Assembly (NCBI GenBank): GCA_010015655.1
Contig: ML976675.1
Span: forward strand, 1-64,000
DNA: 64,000 nucleotides
Direction of reading: 5' to 3'
Source of the DNA: Bimuria novae-zelandiae CBS 107.79
Lineage: Eukaryota; Ascomycota; Dothideomycetes; Pleosporales; Didymosphaeriaceae
Below the pieces are notes generated by a model. It was not told where the DNA came from, ran no database searches, and saw only the letters and a list, made by a program, of their open reading frames with translations. Position numbers and translations under genes: made by a program. Position 1 is the first letter of the stretch, and every line of letters starts with the position of its first letter. This document shows, in pieces, positions 54,482 to 64,000 of this stretch.

Positions 54482-54940
54482 ATGTCCCCGTACGAATCAC
54501 CCGCAGACTCGATACTTCCTCCGCAACTAGTACAACCACCTCATGCCAGCCCATCACACAAGAGCACGACCGGGCAGCTACATATCCTTACAGTTATAGC
54601 TCCGCACAAGATCCCTCAAAGCCTGTACCCACCGCACACGATCCAATCGCCATACAATCCATACCAACTTCCACCTACACGAGGGATTGCAGCGGAGAAT
54701 CTTGCGCCTGAGAAGGTCGTACAATTCCAGAAGGCCTGGAAGAAGGAAAACAACTACACAGGGCAACTGTACGATATCCTAGCTGATAAGGCGATGGTAT
54801 TCATTGAGCTTTGCCAACGCCTTGTTATCCATGAGGCCTCGTACGCAAGCATTTTTCCTGATATCCTTGAAGGGCGTGCGCACATGTTCTACCTTCACAA
54901 TATTGGCCCAGGACGAACATGGAAGTTACTGTACGAGTAG
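54482..54940 (+). CDS. Copia gag-like ORF fragment, un-mutated island
   Basis: The ORF encodes 152 aa: a Pro-rich N-terminus (SPYESPADSILPPQLVQPPH), then RGIAAENLAPEKVVQFQKAW, ENNYTGQLYDILADKAMVF and LEGRAHMFYLHNIGPGRTWK. The second half matches the gag region of fungal Copia elements, with the repeated pattern W-x-N-N-x-Y-T-G-x-L-Y-D. CA/TG dinucleotides are normal across 54480-54985, whereas both sides are TpA-saturated. It is a fragment of a dead element, not a host gene: downstream stops (TAG at 54938) truncate gag relative to the family. Confidence 0.6.
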   Translation: MSPYESPADSILPPQLVQPPHASPSHKSTTGQLHILTVIAPHKIPQSLYPPHTIQSPYNPYQLPPTRGIAAENLAPEKVVQFQKAWKKENNYTGQLYDILADKAMVFIELCQRLVIHEASYASIFPDILEGRAHMFYLHNIGPGRTWKLLYE

Positions 54941-57679
54941 CTCAGCAATCACTTCAATACCAACGTGAACCATAACCAGTATTAGATAGATTAGACAACA
55001 ATAAGCTTTTCACGAATTAGACAGGAGAACTCTACAAAAACCCTATATAAAGCTTTAGAAGTAATAATTAATAAACTTACTTTTATATAGAGAGCCCTTA
55101 GCCTATAATTCTAAGGTAAGATACCTTTTTATACTACTATTATATAAGCATATTAAGGATAGCCTAAGCTAGAATAAGCTATATTCTTAATTAAGCCTAC
55201 GTATAAGGTATTATTTAGCAATCTCTATAGGGCACTCTAAGTCTCTATTAACTAATAGAATAATATATTTATAAGCAAATCCTAAGATGCGTACTATACT
55301 AATAGGCGATATAGCTTATTACGTACGCAAGGCTATTAATAACGTAAAAGAAGCCTTAGGGGATATAAAAAATTATTTAAATTATAGTCCTTTGCATGAC
55401 TAAAGCAATACTTTATCTATTATAAAGAAAGATATTAGTCTACAAATTATCCTTATATAGATTAATCTTATATAAAACGCTAGTATATCTCCTTATATAA
55501 AGAATTCTATAATAAAACACTAACGCGCAAAGAGGTAAGCGCGTATATTTAAAAATTTAAAAGTAAATTAGAGTAAGAGGAAAAGGAGTTATATAATAAT
55601 AATAACTTAAATAAAGAGGAAAGTAAAGAGATTATTAACTATTTTACAATAATTATATTTCTCTACCACGCGATAGCAGAGGATATCTATAGTCTAAAAC
55701 CTAAAAAATACGTAGAATAGTTTATCCATAAAAATTAATATTATATAGTATACTAAGGTAAACTATAGGATACTAGCGCGGCAAGGATTTCTATTATTAA
55801 AAAGTTATAACTTAAAGCCTACCTGCAAGAATTCCCTTATATAAAAATAAACTAAATACTAAGTAAGGAGAGTATTAGCTTTAAAGGACAAGAATTAATA
55901 AGATTAGTTAGTACTATATAGATTACTAATTTAGTTAGTAACGTAACATACTATATTTTAGATACTCTAATACTATTCCTACTATCTTTTATAAATATAG
56001 ACTAAATAGGTGCGTACTTTAACAACGTGCAGAATATAATTATATAAAGTAATAGTAATACTCTCCTTATTATATAAAAATAGGGTTGTTTATTCTTTAA
56101 CGTATAAAAGGAGGAATTAATATCCTTCTTTACTAAATAGGAACTTTAATAGCTATATAAGAGATTTAGCTATCCTTATATAGAATAACTTTACATAATA
56201 CTTAAGCACGCTAAACATAACGTTAATCCCTTTATACTTAAGGAGATTAAGAAGTTTTATTATATATATTAGCTACATGATCTAGCCCTATAAAAATTTA
56301 AGTTTATTATTAAGGATAATTTGTACTTTAATTATAAGATAGTAATTAACGTTATATAAATTAGTAACTAAGACGTACTCCACGTAATTAACGCAGATAT
56401 ATTATTCTAAGTAGTAATCTTTTTAAAATTAATATTTATATAAGACACCTAGGACGCGCTATATAAGTGTTAGATTAATATATACTAAGGCCTACCTAAT
56501 TATATTATACATAACCCTAGTACGAATTTTACGTTTAAAGACTTCTAGAACCGCGCAAAGATCGTAGAAGCAACGTGTTAATAGATACTAGTTAAGGCTT
56601 ACTAGGCTATAGGGAAGATTAAATGCGTATACGCGCCATTATAACGCGCGAATAATGTCTTTTATATAGAATTAGATAATTATATAAATAATAAGTTAGT
56701 GTTAGAGATAGCTATTAAAGCCCTTAATAATATAGCAGGACTAAACAGTCTCGTATCTATATTACTTGTGTTTAGAACGTACCTAAGAATTAACATAGAT
56801 TCTGCACTATCTCTTAATATTATTACGCGAGCTAATACTATATAAAAAGTAATAAAGATACTTTAAAGTAAGAGGGCGAAAGTTAATATTAATTATATAA
56901 TTAATACTTAGAATAGCTTAACCTTGCACGAAGTACTAAATTTTTTACTTAGTTTAAAAGTAATAATATAGCGTGAGAAGAAAGGATAGATCGGGCTATA
57001 TAAGATAAAAGAAATTAAAGACTAGGATATTATTATTAAGCTAGAGAATAGTCTAGTAAAATTCTAGGCTATATAAGTTAACCTATATTACTATGCAGAG
57101 AATAAGAAATAATCTATATAAGACTTACTAGACCTAGATAAACTAGCTCTTTTACGAAGGGATCCTTCTATAAGTATAAAAGAGAGGTTGACCACGCAAG
57201 TAACTAGTGTTAATAAAAAAAAGTAGCTCTACATAATCTACTAGTAAAAAATATAGTATTAAATTTATTATATAAACTAGATCTAGAGCTAGCGCTATAA
57301 CTAATTAAGAGAAGACGTAAAAAACCGCGAAAAAAATCCTATATAAGATATAATATTCCTTACCTAGAAGGAGAAAGATAATTATACGTTAGTAATTAAA
57401 CTCCGCGTAGATAGTATAATTACAATACCTAGAGAACTATTTAAAAAGTTAACTATATAAAAATAAAGAGCCTAATCGCAGGAGACACTTTTAAGGTACT
57501 TATATATAATTTATTTATTTATAAGGGACAAATTTTTAACCTTCGCCTTATACGCGAAATAAAAGGGAAATTAATATAGCTATATAAAAAATTACAACTT
57601 GTTTTTGTAAGGCATTTAGATAAGGAAAAGAAGGAGATCCTCACATAGTCTTCTATAATTTAAAGAATAAGCTAGAGGC

Positions 57680-58330
57680 TAATCCTGGCTATTAGCCTAT
57701 TACTAATAGCTTTGTACGGTATGCACTATAAGCTACGCGATATTACCTAGGCGTACGTATAGTTAACAGATAGACTCACACGAACGTTGTTCGCACGACC
57801 ACTAAGAGAACTCCGTGAGAGTTTTCCTCCGCGCACGATATTTAGAGTTGTGCGGCCACTATATGGCGTAGCAGAATCTGGCCTGTATTAGTTCAAGACA
57901 TATTATAACTACTATAAGGACAAACTTCGCATAGAAACCTCTTCGTATAATCTATACTTATTAATTACGCACGAAGGCATAATAATATTTAAAATTATAA
58001 AACTATAAATAAATAATAGTTTTAGTATTATTACAACTAATTTCGTGTAACGTAAAGAAGAAAAGTTATGGAAGACTAAGTTCTACGTAAAGCCTAAGAT
58101 AATTTTATTATATAAATAGCTTATAAAATTTAATAAAAGAAAGATCTAGCTTGTATAAAATAACACTATAATCTTATTAACTTAAAAGGGACAAGCTAGG
58201 AACCTCTATATAGTAGACCTAAACGTAGAGGGTACTACGTAGAAGTATATTAAATAGCGCGCACGAGGTGCCTGTATTATATTAATATATTAACCTAAGG
58301 TAGTATTTAACTTATCTACTACTACTTAAG
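57680..58330 (+). pseudogene. Copia reverse transcriptase remnant
   Basis: The plus strand reads YKLRDITQAYVQSTDRLTRT, LFARPLRELRESFPPRTIFR and VVRPLYGVAESGLYWFKTYY, then LLITHEGIIIFKII. The order D-I-T-Q-A-Y then P-L-Y-G-(V/I)-A-E is typical of fungal Copia RT. Stops occur before and after the island. The Asp-containing DITQAY motif is intact; the YVDD motif region is obscured by RIP. Confidence 0.82.
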
Positions 58331-58729
58331 CTATGTCGCCGTCGCACGACGATATTAAGGCATTAAACGTATAAATCTAATAATAAATTACTAACTAGAA
58401 TTAAAAACTATTATACGTACTACTTAATCTCTCCTATACAAAGTTATTTATCTTTACTAATAAATTATTCGCGAATAATAAGGACCTAAGTTTATAGCTT
58501 AGCTTTCTTATTATTCTTAGGACTAAGCAGCGTACTAGGAACTTATATAACTTTAAAATTATAGGTAATATTATACACTAGAACTCTTCTAAGTATAAAC
58601 GCATTACCTACTCCGTACTAGCTAGTAAGCTATATAAAATAGTAGGAGGATTTAACTGCGCGATTATACTAAGTACGATAATTAATTAAATTATACATAC
58701 GCTTAGAATACCTTTAGTACCTTTTATAA

Positions 58730-58950
58730 TATATATAGATTTAAGATCTCTATATAAATATCTTATAAAGCTTAGTAGAACAAACGAGAAGAGGCTTATA
58801 ATTAATATTATATTAATTTAAGAATTATACGAAAAGAGGGAGATTATAGAAATTAGGTAGATTAATAGTAAGGATAACCTAGTAGATGCCTATATAAAGA
58901 AGGCGCTAAACTCTACGCTTAAAAAACTAATCTTGTATAATTAACTAACT
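58730..58950 (+). pseudogene. Copia RNase H remnant
   Basis: Readable sequence IYIDLRSLYKYLIKLS, NEKRLIINIILI and LYEKREIIEIR then INSKDNLVDAYIKKALNSTL corresponds to the fungal Copia RNase H (D-S-x-S-L-Y-x-C-L-V-K-L-G, E-K-R-L-M-I-D-I). Substitutions such as Asp/Glu context changes and TAG codons fit RIP. Confidence 0.75.
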
Positions 58951-59093
58951 ATAAGAGCTAAAGCGTTAGTTAATAGACTTAAGCCTATATAAGAGGGGAA
59001 AAAGGGCGCTATAGAGTAAACGCTTCGTACGTGTAGGATAAAATAGGGTAAAAATTAGTAAGGTCTATATAAAGGAAAAAGAAAAGTTGCTAG

Positions 59094-59322
59094 TGTCTAA
59101 ATAGTAGTAGTTATATAGACTAGATGCACACGGATCTCTGTGCGTAAGATCTAGAAGGGTACGGATCTCCGTGCACAGAGACTAGGAATATATTAATCCG
59201 TTCCTTCGTACAATAGACAGACAGAAGCAATCAACACTAGTTACCCCCCCCCCCGTACGATGTTTACACCGTGCAAACCTTTCTGCCTCGTACGCAATTG
59301 CTAGCAGAGAGTCCATTTAACA
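59094..59322 (+). repeat. Copia 3' LTR (229 bp)
   Basis: TGTCTAAATAGTAGTAGTTA to AGTCCATTTAACA. It contains about 26 extra bases near 59130-59160, where CGGATCTC-GTGC is duplicated, and a shorter C-run (11 C, 59244-59254). The first 30 bases carry C-to-T changes absent from the 5' LTR. Confidence 0.9.
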
Positions 59323-59327
59323 TAATA

Positions 59328-62300
59328 CTTAATTTATTAGTTTCTAAAAAGTTGCTAGGGCGTTTATTAGTCCTATTAGCATAATTATATACTTAAAGAG
59401 ACTATATCACGTGCAAAAAGCTATTTTCTACTTAAAAAGACTATATCACGTGCAAAAAGCTATTTTCTACTTATAGCCCTTTATAATTTAAATCCTATAG
59501 AATCTATTCTAGATATTAAATTTTGTAAACTACTTAACTCCTTAAAGTTAATCTATAAGCTTTATTATTAATAGTAATAAGTAGTAGTTTTTTATAATTA
59601 CAGCGTTTAGTTATTTATAATCTACATAAAGTCGCAGCCTGTCGTCTTTTTTATAAATAAAGAGTATAAGAAAGGCTATAAGACTCTAACTAGGCTACTA
59701 CTTCCTTAAGCGTAGGTTCTTCTATATTAGCTCTTTTAACTCTTTTTCTTATTTATAGATAAGGGGCCTTAGGCGCTTTAGCTATAGTTTAGCTCCTTTT
59801 ACTAGTAGTATCTCGTAATTCTACTTCTTATGTTTAGGTAAGATAGTCTTATTATATTCCTTAAATAAGTCTATAAATTCCTTATATTCTTCTAGTAGAC
59901 TTAGGTTATCTAGGACTATCTTAGCTTCCCGTACCTATATATAATGCACCTGTCCTAGGTACTACTTTAAGATCCTATCTATCTTATAAACTAATATCTT
60001 TTATATTATAAATGGTTAGCTCTCCTTCCTTATCTAAGGTTTCTAGAGAGGTTCCCTTTCGCCATGGCTTTTCTAAGCTGTTAATAGTGGATTCTAGGGA
60101 AGGATCGTTTATTTAATCTAGTTTATTTATAAATTATGTTATTCTACCTATTTATATTTAATAATAGCTTTAATGTCTCCTATCTCTACGATAGCAAAAA
60201 CATGTTAGCTTTCTAGACCTTTTATATTAACTTATACTAGTGCCATTTTAAGTCGTAGCTAATTATTACTATATTCTTATAATTAGGTCTTATATACAAG
60301 TTCTATTTATAATAGTATTCTCTTATTATAATATAGCATATTGTATATCTTAACTATTTATAGGGTAATTAGATACTCGTCTGCCCCTAAGTTAATAAGT
60401 ACTATAATATAATGCCCGTGCACTATAATATTCTTAATTAAGCGTTTCTTAACTTAGCAAGTGTCTACTTAATAAGCTATAATAATTATACTATTACTAG
60501 TGTGGCTTATTACCTAGTAATAATTTAGTTTGTTAAATCCTTTAACTAACTCTTTATAGCCTTTTATATCTAATTCTTAACTTATGCTAATTTAGGAATT
60601 TCTTAAATCTTATACTATTTATATTACTATTAATATAATGTATAGGTCTCTCTAATCCTATTAGATTTATATACTCCCGGTACCCTATATTAAATGTAAC
60701 CTAGAGTAAGGCATTCGTTCTAAGCTAACGTATTATGTCCTAAGTAGTTATTAGAGGAAGCTACTTTTTCCTGTAGGCTTAGGTGTGTAAAGTACTATAG
60801 GTAACACTAGTTTTATAGAATTAACATGTAATCCTTATCTTTTCTTAGCTATATATTCCCTATTATAGTGTTAAGGTCTTAACGATCTAGGCCCTAGGGG
60901 AACTAGCCTATTTTAAACTTTTATTATTAGTAAAGCTTATAGTTATTATTAAAGTATTAGTACTATTTATTTTATTTATAGTGCTTAGTCTAGTATATAA
61001 GGTAGTTCTTATAGTAATTATTAAGTACGTTACACTAACTTTTCTTTAGTTAATAATAATCTAAGTTCCTTAAAAAAATAAGTAGTTTTAACTTAAGTTT
61101 TAAAGTGCTATTAATATCCCTTGCGCGTATATTGCCACTACTTAGCGCGTTTATATTATTCTAGTATTGTGACCTGGCATAGGTAATGCTCTAGGAGGCC
61201 CTATAGCTTTTTAGGAAGCTAATAGGCATCCCACGCGTGTGGTCCTTATATAACTACTTTCGTCTTACATTAAGGTGAATAGTGCAGCTTACTACTACAC
61301 ATCTAATAGATATTATCTGCCAGTTATTAGAAGATCTAGTATTTATAGAGGATTTTCCGTTCCTCCTCTTACCCTACTGGCTCTGGGATCTCCTGTGTGA
61401 GGTCCACTTCGTCGGTTTCTACCGTTGTGAGGGTGGCTATGGCCACCTGTAGGAGGTTAGTTGTATTAACCTTAGTCTCCTAGCTTTTGCAGTCCTTAGC
61501 GAAGTAGCCTTATTTACTATATTAAAGGTAGGCTTTATCTTTAAACCTCTACTCTTACTTTTCCTATAAGATACTATTCTTGCCCTAATAGCCTTTTTTT
61601 AGCTTATATAGTTGTTTTTCTTTGCCATTTTTTCTTCTGTACTATTAGGCTTTATTAGTTATAATAACGTCTCTGTCCCTGTCTCTTCCTGTAGGTTAGG
61701 TGCTAATTTCTTTTCTAGAGAATAGCTAGGTACTATATTATTTCTCTAGGTTTTATTCGTACAGACGATTGTCTGCTTTAATAGTGTTATTTATAAGCTC
61801 TTTTAGATTATCTACTTTTCCTTAGTAGACTAGTTTGTCCTTAACTATTTCCTTTAGCCTGTTATAATAGGCAATTATAAGTAGGGCTTCTTTCTATTTA
61901 TTAAGGTCTACTATAATCTATTTAAACTCTAGGGTATAAAGGACTACTAATTTTTTTAATATAGGCGTTAGAGGCGTATTTTAGCCTAATATTCTTTATT
62001 AATTATACTAAATATTCCTTATATAGCTTTATAAAAAGACTTTTAGTCCTTAAAGGCGTCCTTAATAGCGTTTAAATTATAATTCTTAATTTTACTATAC
62101 TTAAGGAAGTTATTAATTATTAGTCTAGCCTATATAGCTACCTTATCTTATATATTTATATAGGTAACTAGGATTTTATCTTATTCTGTCTTAAACCTCC
62201 CTAGGTTATGGTAGATAAATAGTTCTATTTATGTTAGGAACGTTCCTAGGTGGCCTTTACTAGTATAAGGTTTAGGCTTAAGAACCTTTAGTTAGTACTT

Positions 62301-62468
62301 TATATCTTCTTACTTACTTATTTTTTTACTTATCTTGTTAATAATTTCTTAAAGCTAAGCTATCTAAGCTACTTACTTAGTAACTAGCACTCTTAGCGTC
62401 TTTTTCTTATACGTCTAAGCTACAGCTATTAAACTAGATCTTATTATTATACTATAAAGTAGTTAAAG
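59328..62468 (-). pseudogene. Gypsy gag-protease-RT remnant (right of Copia insertion)
   Basis: On the minus strand the gag zinc knuckle is seen at about 61490-61545 (C-F-N-x4-K-A-x-x-L-R/F-A-K-D-C reading, with Gly and His codons altered), preceded by Lys-rich gag at 61550-62450. Protease and the N-terminal RT follow toward 59340, ending TNAPATFQ-like next to the Copia target site. A less mutated patch (61370-61470, GC-rich) is part of gag. No complete frame survives. Confidence 0.7.
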
Positions 62469-62915
62469 TATTATAAGGCGCTTATACCTTATTCTAATTT
62501 AAGTTAGGATAATAAAGTATTATAGTACTTTATAAATTATTTAATAGTATAAGTTAATGCGACACTTCGCATAAGGCTAAATAATTTAATCTTATAGTAA
62601 ATAAAATAACTATTAGTTTATATAGGAGAACGTACTTGCATAGAAAATATGTAAGTTAACTATAAGGAGCGTATAAAGGAAACCTATCCTGTATATATAT
62701 TCTTATTATCCTATAGAATCCCACGGTATCCCATATCCTATCTTCGTGGGATCTCATGGGATATCTTAGGACATTACATGACCATGGTCACGTGGTCCCA
62801 TAATGTCCTATAGTCTTGGCGTCTGAGAAAGCCTGAGACATTACGTAATCCTAAGGTAGGGCCTAGTTGTCGTTATAAGGCCCGTCGTCCCGTCTTCGAC
62901 TTCTGGATCGTAACA
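62469..62915 (-). repeat. Gypsy LTR (5' LTR in element orientation)
   Basis: Begins TATTATAAGGCGCTTATACC and ends TGGATCGTAACA; partner of 49572-50018. The right end keeps the un-mutated TTCTGGATCGTAACA, and CACGTGGTCCCA is preserved inside. Confidence 0.88.
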
Positions 62916-62920
62916 AATAT

Positions 62921-63117
62921 TATTAATTATAGCTTAAATTAAATTTATATTAATAGAGTTATCGCGTATTAAAAGTAAGGTGTTTTAGTATTCCCCGCGT
63001 ATTACGCGCATGGACACGTTAAGACTTACGATAGTGACCTGTTTATTACTAGCGTAGTTGCTATTCCTATATCGTGTACTCTAAATTATCTATAGCCTAT
63101 GCAAAATTTATAACGTA
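62921..63117. repeat. RIP-mutated repeat DNA between Gypsy and pogo 4
   Basis: TpA-rich; no frame or terminal repeat seen. It is the pre-insertion flank of the Gypsy element. Confidence 0.5.
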
Positions 63118-64000
63118 CCCCACAGGCGAGTTGCCCACACGAGCGAGTCGCCCACTTTTGCCAAGACCCCATCAAAATACTATCTCTACACTCATGCTAG
63201 CCTAATAATCCTAGTTAGGTACTTTAAAGGAAGCTTAAGTACAGCTTACGCTCTAAGCTATTAAATAAGACGTAACTCTCTTAATTTAACGTGCTATAGC
63301 TATCTATAGAGTGCCCTAGAAAATACTAGGCAATTAACGTGCCGGACGACCTTTACGCGTTAATACTATACCTAACTTATAGAATCTAGACTAGAACGAA
63401 GAGAAGGTGATTATTAAGTATATACTTAACTTAGTTACGCAAGGATTTCCCCCTTAACTTATAGCTATAGCTAATATAGCTAATTCTCTACGCGCTAAGC
63501 GCAATTTAGACTAAGTTAGTATAAACTAGCCTAGTACGTTTGTAAAGCGCCAGGATAAGCTTATAATAAAGTTTAATTATAAGTATGACTATAAAAGAGC
63601 TCTTTGTGAGGATTCTGGGTTAATATAGGGCTGGTTCGATCTAGTAGCCAATATTAAAGCCAAGTATGGTATCTAGGATAATAACATATACAACTTTAAT
63701 AAGGCAGGCTTTATAATAGGCTAGATATCTACTGCACTAGCCGTTACGGCTTTAGAGAGATAAGAATAACCTAAGTTAGTTTAATAGGGTAATTAGGAGT
63801 AGACAACGCTTATCTAGGGTATTAATACTAAAGGATAGGTAATCTTGCCCTTTATTATTATAAAGGCGCGCTAATATCTATTATGCTAGTACAAATTAGG
63901 TAATCTACCCTACGATTAGGTTATTATAGTCTCTAAGAACGGCTAGACAACTAATAAGCTTAGTCTTAACTAGTTAAGACACTTTAATAAGTATATAAAA
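63118..64000 (+). mobile_element. Fourth pogo/Fot1-type element, truncated by window end
   Basis: After TA (63116-63117) the terminus CCCCACAGGCGAGTTGCCCA carries two tandem boxes (GGCGAGTTGCCCAC and GCGAGTCGCCCAC), the same architecture as the other pogo ends. The plus strand beyond reads through stops as a Fot1 transposase, including SKNG-TTNKLSLN-LRHFNKYIK at 63935-64000, where active copies read SKNGWTTNKLSLNWLRHF. The right end lies outside the window. Confidence 0.8.

Larger units (their letters stand above)
53468..59322 (+). mobile_element. Ty1/Copia retrotransposon nested in the Gypsy element
   Basis: LTRs are 53468-53670 and 59094-59322; both start TGTC-AAATAGTAG-like and end ATTTAACA. 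The duplication TAATA flanks the element (53463-53467 and 59323-59327). Plus-strand order is gag-like ORF (54482-54940), integrase region (about 55900-56700), RT (about 57680-58330) and RNase H (about 58730-58950), the Copia order. The LTRs are barely RIP-mutated while most of the interior is heavily mutated, except islands at 54480-54985 and about 57720-57900. Length 5855 bp. Confidence 0.92.
49572..62915 (-). mobile_element. Full-length Gypsy retrotransposon interrupted by two later insertions
   Basis: Its LTRs are 49572-50018 and 62469-62915 (447 bp each), and the flanking duplication AATAT (49567-49571 and 62916-62920) proves that they form one element. Removing the solo LTR (51735-52267, TSD GATAG) and the Copia element (53468-59322, TSD TAATA) leaves about 6.95 kb, normal for Gypsy. 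The minus strand reads gag zinc knuckle (about 61500), RT (crossing the Copia insertion), then integrase (51150-51700). RT reading LTNAPATFQKLINY lies right of the Copia and YLDNILIYLSGT left of it. Both LTRs share heavy RIP: TG starts have become TA. This is the oldest layer of the nest. Confidence 0.92.

Noticed and set aside
51735..62915. Pairing solo LTR 3 with the LTR at 62469 as one element
   Set aside because: Flanks do not match; LTR 3 has its own GATAG duplication and the 62469 LTR pairs with 49572 through AATAT.
40041..64000. AT-rich gene-free block as a possible centromere
   Set aside because: All sizeable parts resolve into RIP-mutated transposons; nothing centromere-specific can be seen from sequence alone.

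Overview
The window is nuclear DNA of a filamentous ascomycete (Pezizomycotina; a Dothideomycete would fit, but I cannot name the species). Reasons: 45-140 nt introns with GT-AG or GC-AG ends and CTRAY-like branch sites; fungal families (COQ4, DCR2-type phosphatase, separase, GPI-type GH18 chitinase with a CBM18, small Cys-rich secreted proteins); and transposons ruined by repeat-induced point mutation (RIP). In the RIP-hit DNA, CpA/TpG is almost absent, TpA is very common and CpG is kept, so Trp and Gln codons have become stops.

Layout. 1-4.8 kb is transposon DNA: a degraded ORF with a Cys/Trp motif, a minus-strand Tc1/mariner remnant, and a complete pogo/Fot1 element (2990-4779) lying about 100 bp upstream of COQ4. 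4.9-24.1 kb is a gene island: COQ4 (+), a 2EXR/F-box-like protein (+), a four-exon secreted Cys-rich protein (+), a broken secreted-protein gene (-), a DCR2-like phosphatase (-) divergent from a Trm61-like mitochondrial tRNA methyltransferase (+), a small conserved five-exon gene (+), an Asp/Ser-rich coiled-coil protein (+), and separase (+, 2199 aa over 6.7 kb). 25.2-27.5 kb is a piggyBac element with a visible terminal inverted repeat. 28.0-29.7 kb holds two tandem paralogous four-TM membrane proteins. 31.2-31.6 kb holds a 118-aa, 12-Cys effector-like secreted protein. 32.2-38.6 kb is a GH18 chitinase gene hit twice: a 3.4-kb hAT element (8-bp TSD CTAACGTT) separates the last 62 codons with the GPI signal, and a 128-bp hAT-type MITE (8-bp TSD ATAGCAAC) sits at the signal-peptide start.

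40-64 kb is gene-free, AT-rich and RIP-degraded: two nearly abutting pogo elements, a Gypsy remnant, a solo LTR (TSD TGCTA), then a nest that target-site duplications resolve. A Gypsy element (49572-62915, TSD AATAT, minus strand) was entered by a solo LTR of its own family (TSD GATAG) and by a Ty1/Copia element (53468-59322, TSD TAATA, plus strand) that cut its reverse transcriptase gene. A fourth pogo element runs off the window end.

I saw no tRNA, rRNA or CRISPR. The host genes are individual genes, not an operon or recognisable cluster. The most informative signals are the doubly hit chitinase, the dated nest of insertions, the un-mutated islands inside RIP-hit elements, and the shared duplicated-box design of the pogo termini.
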